Shown piece by piece: positions 31,561 to 43,500 of a DNA stretch of 64,000 nucleotides (positions are counted from its first letter, which is position 1; each line of letters opens with the position of its first letter). The DNA lies in assembly GCA_029204225.1 (NCBI GenBank), contig CM055103.1, positions 39,354,095 to 39,418,094 of the forward strand, read 5' to 3'. A program made the position numbers and the translations under genes. This DNA comes from Diphasiastrum complanatum. Taxonomy: Eukaryota > Streptophyta > Lycopodiopsida > Lycopodiales > Lycopodiaceae. The notes under the pieces are model-generated. The model was not told where the DNA came from. It saw only the letters and a program-made list of their open reading frames with translations, and did not search any database.

Positions 31561-31734
31561 ACATAAGGCCGAGCCAATTTTGTGGCCGGATGATCCCACG
31601 GAAAAAATGGGTGCGAAATCCATTCTCCCATATGCAAAACCACTTTTTCTATTTTTACAAAGGAAGGTGCAGCCTCTCTCAATGGAATCCGTACGTCTCA
31701 TCTTTTTGCAACCTCCAAACGAGGTATTTTAAAA

Positions 31735-32500
31735 AAAATTACCTTTTTTTTATGTGCACCTTCCGCTCAAAAGAGCCATAAAAAAAATTACGACAAAAAA
31801 AAGGTTATGTTAGGGGGAGGTCCGCCGTCACCTCAGCCGTTCCGCCTTGAGAAGGGTCTCTATCCATACTTCTCATGTGCACCTTCCAAAAGATGCATGT
31901 CAAAAAAATTAACTTTCTTTAGGTGCACCTTCTGCTCAAAAGGGCCATAAAAAAAATTACGACAAAAAAAAAAAAGGGTTATGGGGGGGGGGGGGGGGGG
32001 GAAGGTCCTGCTCCAAGGCCCTTCCGCCCCGGAAGACTGTGTGGCCGAGGGGGGAGGGGGGGGGAAGGTCCTGCTCCGAGGCCCTTCCGCCCCGAAAGAC
32101 TGTGCGCTTGAGGGCGGAGGCCCGAGGGCACACAGTCTTCCGCGGGCGGAAGGGCCGAGGAGCCGGCCCTTTCCTGCCGTGAATTGCGCTTTTACAATTT
32201 TTTATTTTGTATTTTTTGACGTAATTTTTTTTTTACACGCACCTTCCGGGCGGAAGGTGCATGTAAAAAACGTAAATTTGTTTACGTGCACCTTCCAGTG
32301 TCCGGAAGGTGCCTGTAAAAAAAAAATTTGCCCCACAGATTATGTTCTGTGAGGCATCACCATTTCCTTTGTAAAAACTTAAAAACTGATTTTACATCAA
32401 GGGGGAGGTCCGTCACCGCAACCGTTTGGCGGAGAGAAGGGTCTCTCACTTCGGGTTACCGCCCTCACCAGAAGGCCCTTTCCCAATGGTACAACCTAAT
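31735..32500. repeat. Cluster of GC-rich hairpin repeats with poly-G tracts
   Basis: The cluster has at least four parts. GTGCACCTTC(C/T)GCTCAAAAG(A/G)GCCATAAAAAAAATTACGAC occurs twice (near 31754 and 31922). A 19-base G run lies at 31983-32001 and a second G-rich run near 32048-32065. A roughly 62-bp tandem pair is GGAAGGTCCTGCTCC(A/G)AGGCCCTTCCGCCCCG. There are strong hairpins at 32237-32264 (GCACCTTCC/GGAAGGTGC) and 32288-32312. GGGGGAGGTCCG(C)CGTCACC...GAGAAGGGTCTCT occurs near 31814 and 32402. This resembles a decayed family of foldback elements. No gene. Confidence 0.8.
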
Positions 32501-32883
32501 CTCCCTCCCAAATAAAACCTCAAAACATAAAGGAGTTGGAAGCCAAGGGAAAAATTGCACTTCAAACAAAAAGAAAGAAGAATTTGTAGCTCAAATTGAC
32601 AACTGCTTTGATCTATAGACCAAAACATCAATTCTGTACATACAGATTTTCCTCATGGCAAATTCTCTGCATTTTTTAAGCTACACACACATATATTACA
32701 GCCAGTACATACCAGTACAGACATAGATAATTACATCACACACAACCTCTGGACAGATTTAGGGATCTGCAACCTTCTGGTGTTATTGCTCTTGTGACAA
32801 TGATACAGACACTCATTTCTACACAGAAAGCAAGCATTCCTTTTTTTGAGCCTCTGGAATGACCGAACTATGCAAGCAGATTC

Positions 32884-33210
32884 CTAGAGCCTGTATCTAG
32901 ACGATTTCATTCGCAATTTTGCGAGCTGTTGCTTACTTTTGCCATTGGAGACTTCAGTCGGTTTAAACAGGTCGCGAAGCCGCAACAAAGCATTTCCTGG
33001 AGCAGCAGCAAGCCTGGGAAAGTGCAGTTGCTTGTTTTCCTCAATCGTCTCTAATTGCAGTCGCAACGCCGGCCGATAAGGTTGGACAACCATGCGTGCC
33101 CTTTGTATCTCATCTTCCAAAGTAGAAATCTTGATACGCAGCAGAAAAACCTGCAATTTCCTCAGCGATTCCTGCTCGGCTGCATCTTTCTTCGACCGAG
33201 TGAGCAACAT
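32884..33210 (-). CDS. Small hypothetical protein, 108 aa
   Basis: The first ATG of the frame is at 33210, with an in-frame TAA upstream near 33263, and the stop is TAG at 32884. The protein is basic, leucine- and glutamine-rich and probably helical: K-K-D-A-A-E-Q-E-S-L-R-K-L-Q-V-F-L-L-R-I-K-I-S-T-L-E-D-E-I-Q-R-A-R looks like a coiled coil at about aa 7-40. It is followed by H-F-P-R-L-A-A-A-P-G-N-A-L-L-R-L-R-D-L-F and a basic tail. The GC-richer codon use than the surroundings, the intact frame and a 3' region with plant-type polyadenylation signals (TGTACTGGTATGTACTGG, TGTAATATATG near 32690-32720) support a real gene. No signal peptide or membrane segment. I do not recognise the family. It could be the last exon of a longer gene. 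Confidence 0.5.
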   Translation of the reverse strand: MLLTRSKKDAAEQESLRKLQVFLLRIKISTLEDEIQRARMVVQPYRPALRLQLETIEENKQLHFPRLAAAPGNALLRLRDLFKPTEVSNGKSKQQLAKLRMKSSRYRL

Positions 33211-33325
33211 CGTGTTCTTTGTGTGATTAACTGATGCTCCAGGTATTCTCACACAAATTTAGCTTGGAGACAGTACAGATTTGAGACAGAAAGAAGCGGA
33301 AAACAAACGATCCACAGACAGACAG

Positions 33326-33328
<3 letters not shown>

Positions 33329-33401
<73 letters not shown>
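33329..33401. repeat. Compound (TG)n(AG)n microsatellite
   Basis: About 20 TG units followed by about 16 AG units, 120 bp upstream of the small minus-strand gene, so possibly in its leader or promoter. Confidence 0.95.
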
Positions 33402-33404
<3 letters not shown>

Positions 33405-33419
33405 GGAGCAGGCCGTTTT

Positions 33420-33800
33420 ATAATTAAAGGACTTAGAGGTCTCGTTGGAAGGCCCCACCACTGGAGGCCTTCCAGGCGCGGGGAGGACCCTTGCCCGAGG
33501 CCAGGGCTGGACTTGCACAGAAGGCCCGGAGCTCTCGGGCCTTCCACTACGTAATGCCAGGTGAGTGTAAAGAGATAATGTGCATTTTTTTGTTTTGAGA
33601 GATGATGCATATTTTGGAGAAAGTGCGAAATTTTGGAGAGAATGGCAGATTCTAAGGAGAGATAAAAAGGTGGATGCATAATTTGCCTATGAAGGTGTAC
33701 AATGCAAACCAGAGCACTTGGCATTATGCTAACAAGAGGGGCTCCGAGAAGGAGGGGCTCGGAGGCCCTTCCCTGGGAAGCCCTGCATCTTGTAGGCACA
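33420..33800. repeat. GC-rich GGCCTTCC repeats
   Basis: Contains GGAAGGCC...GGAGGCCTTCC near 33448-33475, GCTCTCGGGCCTTCCACTACGTAATG near 33531-33556 (the same module as near 10572-10596), and CTCGGAGGCCCTTCCCTGGGAAGCCC near 33748-33775. Another member lies at 34190-34380. No gene seen in 33800-34190. Confidence 0.6.
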
Positions 33801-34179
33801 ATGCAACTTTGGCTCCAACTCAATCACTACCACGTTTCTTCTTTTTTAAATTATTTTTTTATTAACAGAAATCTGCCTAATGTTTTTGCTCGAGCCCGTG
33901 CGATTGACACATGTTTTTGTCCCATAAGTATTTTGTAGTTGTTACATGTTTTACAAATAGCAAAATAATAAAAATGTGTGTATGCATGTGTGGATTTGGA
34001 GGCTCACCAAAAATTTGGTGCTCGCAGTTTTGAAACCCACCATAAACTTTGGTTCCTGCATATGCACCTACTCGAAATCGGCAAATATTTTTCAATGCTC
34101 ATACCTGCACATAGTGCGTGCTCGCCTAGTCAAAACTAAAAATTTTAAAAACTTCGGGGCCGCCAGAAATTTGATGGGC

Positions 34180-35280
34180 ACTTGCTACCCTTGCCCGTGT
34201 CACATAGTGCATTGGCAGGGCATTGGGGCCACACGCACATGTAGTGCCAATAATGGCCAACGAATAGGAAGGTCGCACTCTGAAGCCTTTCCTTGACTTC
34301 CTATCAAAGAAGGATCTGGGACGCACTTTTGTAAGGCACGGGCCTTCTATTGAGGGCGGTTGGCCTTTTGTCGATGGGGAGACGAACTTTTTTTAAGCAT
34401 TTTATATATTTATATTTATACTTTTTCTTTGACGTAAAATGTATTTTACATGTACCTTTTGGGCAAGAGAAAAGATAGTTATTTTTAAAATGCACCTTTG
34501 GGACACCATAAGGTGCATGTTAAAAAAATTGGAAAAACAAAACACCTTGCATGCATTCGGCCCAAGGGATGTGACTGTGTTTCCTTCGAAAAGATGAAAA
34601 AAATCATTTTACATGTGAGTAAGGTATTATTCTTCTAGGGGGGGCTGGGAAACCGTCAAAGCACTCTTAAGGTGGTTTCAAATGGAAAAGAGCCAAGTCC
34701 ATTTTAAAATATCCACTTAGTCCCCAATTTGAAAGACTAGGTCATTCCATGTGAAATTCCTTTCTTTTGGAGACAAGGGACTATAATGCCAAAATTCAAA
34801 TTAGATAAGGATAGATAAGGCATTTTTGTTTTTTTTTTTTAATCGAAGGGGAGATAAATGGCCCACCAGTGGCGCTAAGGCCACTCAAGATGGTTGGCAT
34901 CTTGAGTGGCATCTTGACTTACCCCAAGGGCAACTCCAGTCCTTGTGAAATGAGGACAAGCCACTTGAACTGGCTTCCACCAATCAAAATACAATGTTTG
35001 AGCCCCTTGCACTTATCTCCACTCCATGTGGAAACCACCCTTAAGGCGACAAATCAAAGTTCACGAAAGTTGACTGTATAGGAATGGAACCGACATCTTT
35101 CTTTGAAAATCGATTCTATAAAAAATTTATAGGAAGTTTACTCTTAAGATGTAGGAAACAAATTTGTTTGTTGTTTTCAAATGCAAGAGCTTTGTGTACA
35201 TTGAAGTACTAGATAGATCCATATAAAACTTTGGATTTAATAAATTAATTTATTTATGTAAATTTCTAATATTTAATCGA
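34180..35280. other. Non-coding stretch with one more GC-rich repeat
   Basis: 34180-34380 is GC-rich and related to the preceding repeats (GCCTTTCCTTGAC, ACGGGCCTTCTATTG). 34490-34530 contains a GCACCTTTGGG...AAGGTGC hairpin like those near 32237. I see nothing else up to 35280. Confidence 0.4.
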
Positions 35281-35879
35281 CAATCAATTTGAGATGCATA
35301 ATTCATAAGGCAAAGTTTTTCAAAAATCGACAACTAGAAAATGCAGAAAATTGGAGGGAAACCCCAAAGAGGTATCCCAAACATTGGCGACAAATGATTT
35401 TTGGAACTCCCCATGGCCCTCTAACTCCCCCACTCGAAGTTGATGTTCTCGATAACGAAGGACATATGGAGCTACATGCCAGCCTGTTTAGAGGACATGT
35501 GATAGTTGTCACAATGCATATTATCATGCTCACACTTGGTTTAGGGATGAAAGCCTAGGCCTATGGCTAGTCTATGATGATGCTCACACTTTGTTGATTC
35601 AACTTCATTCGTTCTTGACCTTTCATGCACCATGAACATCAATGGGACAAGAAGTAGACTTTTTATTCCCTCTCCTTGAGGTCAAGAGCTCTACTCCAAG
35701 TCTTAGCACAAATGAGCTAGGACATATAAAAAAAATGGCATAGAATGGATAAAGTTGGTCTCACCTCTAGTTTGGAGATTTTAAGCTTGGAATGGCATGT
35801 GGTTGCAACCTTTTTGTTTGTCGATGTGCATATAGCAATTAGGTGTCTCATGTGATTTCATAGCATCTAACACCATTAT

Positions 35880-36245
35880 CTTTTGAGTTCTAGTTGACTC
35901 TAAAACCCTAGAAAGCTGAGTGTGTTATCTCCTAGGTACTATTTTTTGTATACCATTATTAGGAGAATAGGTCAAGTTACCTATGAACTAGAACTCTCAC
36001 ACAGTAGTAGGGCCTTTTCAATGTTTCATGTTAGTCAATTACGAAGGATCTTAACTAAATTAGATAAACTGATACCTTGGAATCTCAACAACTTCAACAT
36101 TCTTAATTATAGAGAGAGTCAGACACACCATAATTCATATCAAGAATACTGGAAGGATCAACATTTTGAAGATGCCACTTGGAAAAAGGGTAGCAATATT
36201 TGCAAGTGTTTCCAAATTTTATCAAGTTAGAGGACCAAGACGATT
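35880..36245 (+). pseudogene. Ty3/gypsy integrase C-terminal fragment
   Basis: The plus-strand frame has K-L-S near 35915 and L-S-P-R-Y-Y, Y-T-I-I-R-R-I-G-Q-V-T-Y-E-L-E-L and F-H-V-S-Q-L-R, the well-known tail of gypsy integrases. It is followed by a chromodomain-like remnant (W-K-D-Q-H-F-E-D-A-T-W near 36150-36183). The frame ends at a TAG near 36228, just before the polypurine tract. No integrase core or RT was seen upstream to 35280. Confidence 0.85.
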
Positions 36246-36248
36246 CTT

Positions 36249-36262
36249 AAGGGGGAGAGAGT
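36249..36262 (+). promoter_or_regulatory. Polypurine tract and start of gypsy 3' LTR
   Basis: AAGGGGGAGAGAG directly follows the integrase tail. The LTR should start at TGGTATGAGCATG (36262) or a few bases later. A TATA-like CTCTCTATAAGAAC near 36568 fits an LTR promoter. The right end of the LTR was not found. Confidence 0.65.
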
Positions 36263-36769
36263 GGTATGAGCATGTAACCCGAGCCAAATCCTAGAGGGCC
36301 AATAGTATTGAAGCCATAGTTAGAAGTGTGTTCAAATAGCACACCCAACAAGATAGAAAATTGTAAAAAGCGTATGGACCCAACATTAAGGGAGAGACCC
36401 ATGGGGCCCGTACTTTATTTCTAAGGCCAAACTTGAGCATAGGGCACAATAGTGGATAAGATCTTGAGCTACTAACATGCAGACATCAATTAGGTGTCAT
36501 GTGACACTGACAAAGGTCTCAATGCATTTGGCACAATGCATGCCATCAGCTTACACTGGGCTAGGTGGGACACTCTCTATAAGAACAGGGTGTGATTGCT
36601 GGGTGAATCAGACTATGTTAGTCCTATTGTGATTGCATAACATCTATGTAGAAGGGAGGAGCACTTTTTGCCAACAAATGACCCACCCTCATCCAAGATT
36701 GAAAGGAGGGCCCTTGGTGATGCTCAAGACATAGTAATTTCTTGTATTATCCATGTATCCTTGTACAAG

Positions 36770-37090
36770 GAATAATGGTTGATTAAAGGGCACACCTCTT
36801 CTTTCAGCCTCCTTTTGGCCTAATCCTATATAGATGTTGTGGGGCATATATGTATTGGGAAATGAATGTTTTAGTGATTATTTTATCTAGTGTAATGGTC
36901 AAAGTATGACAATGTCGCTCGGCCTCACTCCAAGTGTTGTACAAGCATGCCTTATACATGAAATAACAGTTGATTAAAAGGCACACAACATGTTCTATCT
37001 CTCTTTGAATCTGGCCCTGTGCAAAGATTTTAGGGCATGTTTCTAATGGGGAATGGAATTTAGTGACTTTTTCACCAAGCAAAGAGCTTG
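36770..37090. repeat. Two diverged direct repeats (~120 bp, period ~190)
   Basis: GGTTGATTAAAGGGCACAC near 36777 matches AGTTGATTAAAAGGCACAC near 36967, with similar downstream sequence (GGGCAT(A/G)T...AATGGGGAATG...TTTTAGTGA). They may lie inside the gypsy 3' LTR. 37090-37840 is AT-rich with no gene. Confidence 0.5.
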
Positions 37091-37949
37091 ATCATCCATA
37101 GCTTGGCCTCATCATAATTTTCTAGCTATTTTACCCATTGAAAAGGTCACTGAAAATTCATTCCCAAGCTCAATTGCAATGAGACTATTAGGCTAAGCCA
37201 TAGTTTAGTAGGTTTTTGCAAAACCTTTTGAAAATGACACTCAAAACTTATTTCCAAGCAAGAAAGGATTGTCAAAGCATCTTCCTTCATAGTTGAGGTA
37301 TTTCTTACATGGCCCACACCTTTTGGCTTTAATATCCTCCTCCAACTTCATTACAAACCTTTAATGGGCCGCAACTTGTTTTATTTTATATTTTATGGAC
37401 TTTGGCATTCATAATCGGGTGACAAATCACTTACAAAATACAATATTTGATTTTTGTCAGTTTTATGGTCTCATGTTTAAATTTTCTAAATAAAGACTCC
37501 ATATAATTTGCAATACTTCCTAGCTTGAGGTGACATGTAAAAAAGAGATGACTTGATCACCTAGAGGGTTGGAACTTCCTTGGAGCATGCAACAATAATG
37601 TGCCCATGACCGTAGAAAACAATAATTGGTCCAATCAACAAACTATTATTTTTTAGTTTTTGCTATTTTAAGGAGATATCAAATAATTGGTTGGAGGGGC
37701 ATCTTGTTGACCTAGGAATGGCCCCAAGCACTCACAAGATAGGTCTTTTGAGCTGACCTTTCTACCACCAATGCATGGTGTGGGCCATGAGCTTAGACCT
37801 AGATAGCATATAGAAATGTCCATTCTTGAATATTCACATATATCTTATTGCTTCTCATGCCTTCATGGCCAAGGATGTCAATAACCTCCAACAACAGAGA
37901 AATCAATGCCCACCTTAATCAATTTGAACATCCTAGAATGACCACGCGC

Positions 37950-37950
<1 letters not shown>

Positions 37951-38023
<73 letters not shown>
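37951..38023. repeat. (GA)n microsatellite
   Basis: About 36 uninterrupted GA units preceded by ACGCGCGC. No gene was seen from 38025 to 39300. Confidence 0.95.
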
Positions 38024-38026
<3 letters not shown>

Positions 38027-39299
38027 TAATCTTTTAGTCACATTTCGAGCACAAAGTAACATGAGGATCTTAATATTTAGTCTTTGAAGGAGCAACATAA
38101 TTTCCACCATTACATCTCAATAGAAGTTCAACCCTCATTCAAGGGTGGTAAGGGATTGTGGGTGAAAGCAAGATATTTTTTCCATCATTCACTCTTTGTG
38201 TGAGGTTGGGCCTCCATTGTCATCTCATTAGAACATGTTGCTTTGGCTTTGAGACATGAAATTTGCAATTTTCTATCTTGTAGTTTGGTATGGAAACAAA
38301 ATAGTCAATATGGACCATTGAGTACTTATTGTGAAATATTGCAAATACCAACTTGGGCCAATATTGCAGCCCAAACTTGGGGCTAACTTGGGGACACACC
38401 CTTTGGCAAATTTAGAGCCTCACATGTGTAAATTCCAACAAGTAATGGGCCAAAATATGTCCACCAATATCATTCATTTCCTTAATTTAGAGATTAAGCA
38501 TTCCTTGTGGCTAGGGAGTTGACAAATACGTCTAATTGGAATGTAAGGACGAGACACACATAAGCAAGTTAGAAGATACATTGTAGACGAAGATGAATAT
38601 ATATCAATTACAAAAGTGTATACAAATAGAAGTGCAGGGCACATTTTGTGACTCATTGTGTTTACTTGTTACACCTAACTACACACAGCTCGTTGATTTA
38701 TATACAAAAACATGTAGATCTACATTGCTGACTACAAGATGTTGTAATGCTTTTTGTTTTTATAATTAAGCCACTTATAACATTGTTACAATTGATTATT
38801 AAAACTTTCAAATATTTACTATACGATTTATTGACATGTGGATAATGTTGGAAGGTGTGGTGTGAAAGTTCGCGGTGGGCGATAATTCAAAGTGTCGGAC
38901 AACACTATTAGAATTCGTGTTAATTAGCGCTATGGAAGACCAATAAAAGAGCACCATGTCTAGAGTCATCTATCAGAACAGTTCAAATTTATTAGTCGAT
39001 GAGTCAATAGGTGTCTTAGACAACCATAGTTACAACTTTACGAAGGCGTCAAGGATAGCCGTGATTCTATACTTTGACTTTGTCAATAAGACACACAAGG
39101 AGAGTAAGGAGTATTTAATTCACTCTCAAATAGTAGAAATAGTAATAATCATTCACGCATTATACAATGGTTTGAAGAACATAGTGTATATTAGAATTGC
39201 ACGAATGTACATGAGATTGCTATAAGGAAGTCTACTTATCAATGTACAAGCCTAGTTGGCTACAAGTCCCCCATTTTGATATGGAGCCATCGAAGTTGT

Positions 39300-39640
39300 A
39301 CTTTCTCTTGAAGATCACTTGTAATCGATGATCTTCCTTTTGGTTGGTGGTTTGTTGACAGAGTCTAGGTTTTGTTATTTATTAGTGAATTATATTCACT
39401 ATCCATTGCTACTTTCCACATATCTGAATCTACATTCAATAGCTCAAACATTATGTTGTTCATCATGATTTGAATCAGAAGAAGAATGACAAGATGTAGA
39501 AGGTGAAAGAATAGAGACAGAGTTGTCTTCGATATTGGTAGTTGATGGTTCAATATTTAAATCAGAAATCTATTCATGTTTTTTCATTTTGAAATCATGA
39601 AATGTGTCCCTACATCTCTGCTAATGAGTGCCTTGTCAGT
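39300..39640 (-). pseudogene. Copia RT N-terminal fragment
   Basis: The minus strand encodes D-M-W-K-V-A-M-D-S-E-Y-N-S-L-I-N-N-K-T near 39425-39365, the conserved start of a copia RT, with the acidic linker upstream. It is frame-shifted and truncated after about 30 further codons. Confidence 0.75.
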
Positions 39641-39938
39641 ATTGGAAATAGATTATGTCCTTAGTGCATGATCTATGTCTATCCAATTCGAGCTCAATTC
39701 AATGATCACCTCTACTTGATTCATGCTTCGAAATCACGAATAATACAATTGATTCTATAGCTACACACAAATTCATTCAAATGTGAAAACATGAATAGGC
39801 TAGATCAGAAGCATTACAATTAACATTATAGTTAGTCATAAATGGTTCAATCTATGATTCATCTACCTACAAAACCCGACTCATGCAAAATAGAACTTAT
39901 ACAGGCAACACAACATAGTGTTTATTGGAATGAATTCA

Positions 39939-40078
<140 letters not shown>

Positions 40079-40219
40079 ACAAGAGTACATTCCATTGAAG
40101 AGATTGGAAATGGTTTGTGTGTGGTATTACTGCAAAATAGATTCATTGTGAAGTTAAGTTCTGAAATAGATGGAAAGAGCAATATGATATCGCGAGTTCC
40201 TCAGGCATCAAAGACAACC

Positions 40220-42100
40220 ATCGTTTGATCAGAAGTGAAGGAGTCGTAGAGAAGTGAAGGAGTCGTAGACGTCCGTGTTCTGATCAGAGTGAGTAAACAA
40301 GCGCAAGTAAACAGCGATAAAGTGCATTCAATCACAACAAGCATTCGAATATCTAGGTTATACATAGATAGAAAAGCATGCTATTGCTATATTATACTGA
40401 AGCACAATAAAATAGCAATTACAACCAAAATGACGGCGTAACTGGGAGGCTCAAATACTACGTCCATGGACGCAGTGTCTCAAGTAATCTGTGCTGGGAT
40501 GATCTATTTTTAGATTGCATCCATGTATTAACTACATTAAATGTTTGTCACCTAATTAGACAAGTCGTTGTACTTGGAATTATATGGCTTTTGTGACAAC
40601 TATACATAGTGTATACTGTCAACCCGTAGGGAATGTTGATGTGGACGAGGACGTCGCAAATTCTCTCACTTTGCATTTTATGTGAAGTGGTTTTCTCTCA
40701 CTTCACAAATTTCGGGAAGTGGCTGGGAACGTCCTTCGATCAAAATTAATGACCTTCGGCATTTTCTCTCTCTTCAAAATTTTGCAAAAAACCGAAGGTT
40801 ATCTAAAGCAGTTCAACTCTTGAAAGTAGATGACCTTCGGAAATTTTCTCTCTCTTTGCATATTTGCAAAAAAAGCCAAAGGTGCCCTAAAATGGTTGAA
40901 CTTTGAACTGTGCCAAAATAGTTAAAACTTTGAGTTGTTGCAAAATAGTTTAAACTGTTGCACTATGCTAGTTTTGCATTTCGGAAAAATGCAAAAAAGC
41001 TGACACTGTGGCGAACTGCAGACTGTCGTGACACTTAGAGTATTTTTGCAGACTGTCGCGAAAGTAATGTATTTTTGTAGACTTGTTCTAAATGCTAATT
41101 TCGTGGAAGCCCTTGAAGATGGTGTAGTGGGTTTCTTTCCTTGCCTAACCTGAATCCAAGATCTAGTCAATCTAGCATCAAAGAGACGGAGTTAGTTGTC
41201 ACGCGTAGGTTCGTTCCCATGAGAGAGTTTAGTTCAGATTTCAACATGAATGGAGGATCTAACACTACATCCATTAACACTAAGCATTAACACTACATCC
41301 ATTAATCCTACTTCCATTAACCCTAAATCCACAACAATGATAGAAACTTACTCTTCTCTCTCTCCCTTTCTCTCTCACAAAAAGCATAAGAAATAGCAAT
41401 CCCAATAATGATCAGATCCAACAATTAGCAAAATCCAAAGAAAGCATGAGAAATGGAGGAAAAGAGAGAAAAAACAAGGACATTCATCAATCCATTTCTA
41501 AAGAGAACCAATCTACTTTATTGAAATGAGGAAATGAACATGAGGAACAACTCGAGTTGGTCCCTTTTTATAGTAGAGAGGAGGACCCTGGCCTTTGAAT
41601 CCTATTGGTCCAGTCTTGTCTCTCTTTTTATTCAAATTTAAAAAAGTAAATTACTAATTGAGATAGCAAATTTGAGATAGCAATTGAGATGAATATAACT
41701 CAAGAAAACCATCATGATCAAGGAGCTTAGTGTAGCATCAAACTCATGGGAAATCTTCTTATTAAGCATGGAGTAGATACAATGCAAAAAAGCTCCTCTA
41801 CTCAAAGAGGGAGTCTCTTAAATAAGCAAGAGAGCTCCTTAGGTGGCATCCTGGTGGAATTTCCACATTTCACAAATTACAAGTGGAATAATGCTCTCCA
41901 CTAGAGGTCACCATCAAAAGGTGGCTCACTCTACTTTCTTTAAGAGAGGTCTACTTGCATTTAATACATTTGCCTAGAAATACTAGTTCCTACATGGTCA
42001 TTCCATCTTCTGGGATTCACCATGAGACTTACACAGTTCTTGTATGTCTTTCCTAGCTAGTATTTCTCGGCTCTCATACTCGGCTCTCAGTCTTCATTAG
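40220..42100. other. Non-coding stretch with short repeats, probable LTR material
   Basis: GAAGTGAAGGAGTCGTAGA is repeated in tandem near 40231-40270. 40640-40900 has three to four units of about 85 bp marked by GACCTTCGG and TTTTCTCTCTCTT...TTTGCAAAAA. CAGACTGTCG(T/C)GA recurs near 41021 and 41050. By position to the left of a minus-strand copia RNase H this is probably that element's 3' LTR, but no clear TG...CA ends were found. Confidence 0.4.
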
Positions 42101-42102
42101 TC

Positions 42103-42990
42103 TCATCTTCTTAGAAACCTCCTCGGTCTAAGGTGAGAGGTGCTCTTGAGTTGCTCTGTCCAAGTATCTTGGGGAGTCGTCAGAATCAGCCAGCAAACAT
42201 ATTGTCTGAGGCCAATGTCAAACAACAAATTTCTCAACCAGATTGCCTCCTTGGTAGCTTGTGATGCTACAATGTACTCAAATTCTATCATAGACAATGC
42301 AATAGAGGTTTTCTTCTAATTGTTCTAAGATATTGAACCATTGTTGAGCAAGAAGACAAATCCAAAAGTGTATTTTTTTGTGTCGACATCACCTGCCCAA
42401 TTTGCATCTATATATCCATGCAATGTATGGATATCGTTTGAATCAATCTTTCCATAGTAGATGAAGAGGTCCATTGTGGCTTGAACATATCTCTTGACTC
42501 TTGACAAAGCATTCTAGTGGATCCTTCTAGGAAATTAGCGATAAATTGGTTGTTTGTACATCTAATTGATATACCTCAAGGTTGGCTATAGTAGCAAATG
42601 ATTGTAGCAATTTGATTGAGAAGTGCTTGACCACTGGGCTAAAAGTTTTGAAATAATCAATGTTGGAAATCTGTGAAAATCTCCTTGCCACTAGTCGAGC
42701 CTTCCTTTTGTCGATGCTGCCATCTACCTTGTTTTTTATCTTCAACATCCACTTACAGTCGATGATCTTTCTACCTACAGACAACTTAGTGATACTCCAT
42801 GTGTTGTTTTTTATTAGAGAGTTATATTCTTTATCCATGGCTTTCTTCGGGGGATGATTTTTGGTGAGCAGTTTAATGGCAAAGGCGAGCATCTTTAGCA
42901 CATGCTCGCCCTTCATCCCAGTCATAAAGTTGAAATTTTCATCCTTGCGATGAGCAGTTTCATACAAAGGTGAGCATCTTGAGCACATAC
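42103..42990 (-). mobile_element. Ty1/copia element F: RT and RNase H with the RT core deleted
   Basis: Minus strand: the RT start (K-A-M-D-K-E-Y-N-S-L, K-A-R-L-V-A-R-R-F-S-Q, V-Y-Q-L-D-V-Q-T) at 42860-42545. Then directly, after a deletion that removes the Y-V-D-D palm, the RNase H region: G-Y-I-D-A-N-W-A-G-D-V-D-T near 42420-42380 and E-Y-I-V-A-S-Q-A-T-K-E-A-I-W-L-R near 42285-42235. Upstream of the RT start the segment 42860-42990 is repetitive (GAGCATCTT...GAGCACAT repeated), not pol-like. Confidence 0.85.
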
Positions 42991-42994
42991 TCGC

Positions 42995-43500
42995 CCTTCA
43001 TCCCATTCATGTAGGGTTTAGGATAAAAGCTCAAAACTCAAAGAAAACCTTTGGTACAACTGGTTAACATGGTATAAAAAAATTTGATGAAATTTGAAGA
43101 AAACTGAGACTTCATTGGTGTTACTCTTTTGGAAAATGAATTTATGACAGTACTATATTGGATCTTGAAAGTTGGAGTAGACAATTCAATCATTCTAATG
43201 TGCTAAGTATGCTTCATTGTCTTGTTGGACTGAGCCTATACTTAGCAATCTATTTACAATGTTTTATTGATTGAATTTGGAGCTACGAGTCACAACATTT
43301 GGAGAAAATAGTGCAATGGCAATAAGTTATTACCTGTTGGGATTGAGATTGTTTGTCCATAATACATACTTGTTCATTGTTGTATCACATGTTCCAAAAA
43401 AGTAATAAACACTCTTGATAAATGAAGTGTCTCTTCAACACTTTTCTATACTTTGTGAAGACTACTTGTGATTTTTTTCGTTATATCTATTTGAATTTAG
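42995..43500. other. Stretch without a recognised gene
   Basis: AT-rich, short frames only. It may be part of the LTR or flank between two copia copies. Confidence 0.3.

Noticed and set aside
33227-33823. 198-codon minus-strand ORF with Ser-Leu and Thr-His runs
   Set aside because: It owes its length to the (TG)n(AG)n microsatellite and GC-rich repeats upstream of the small gene.
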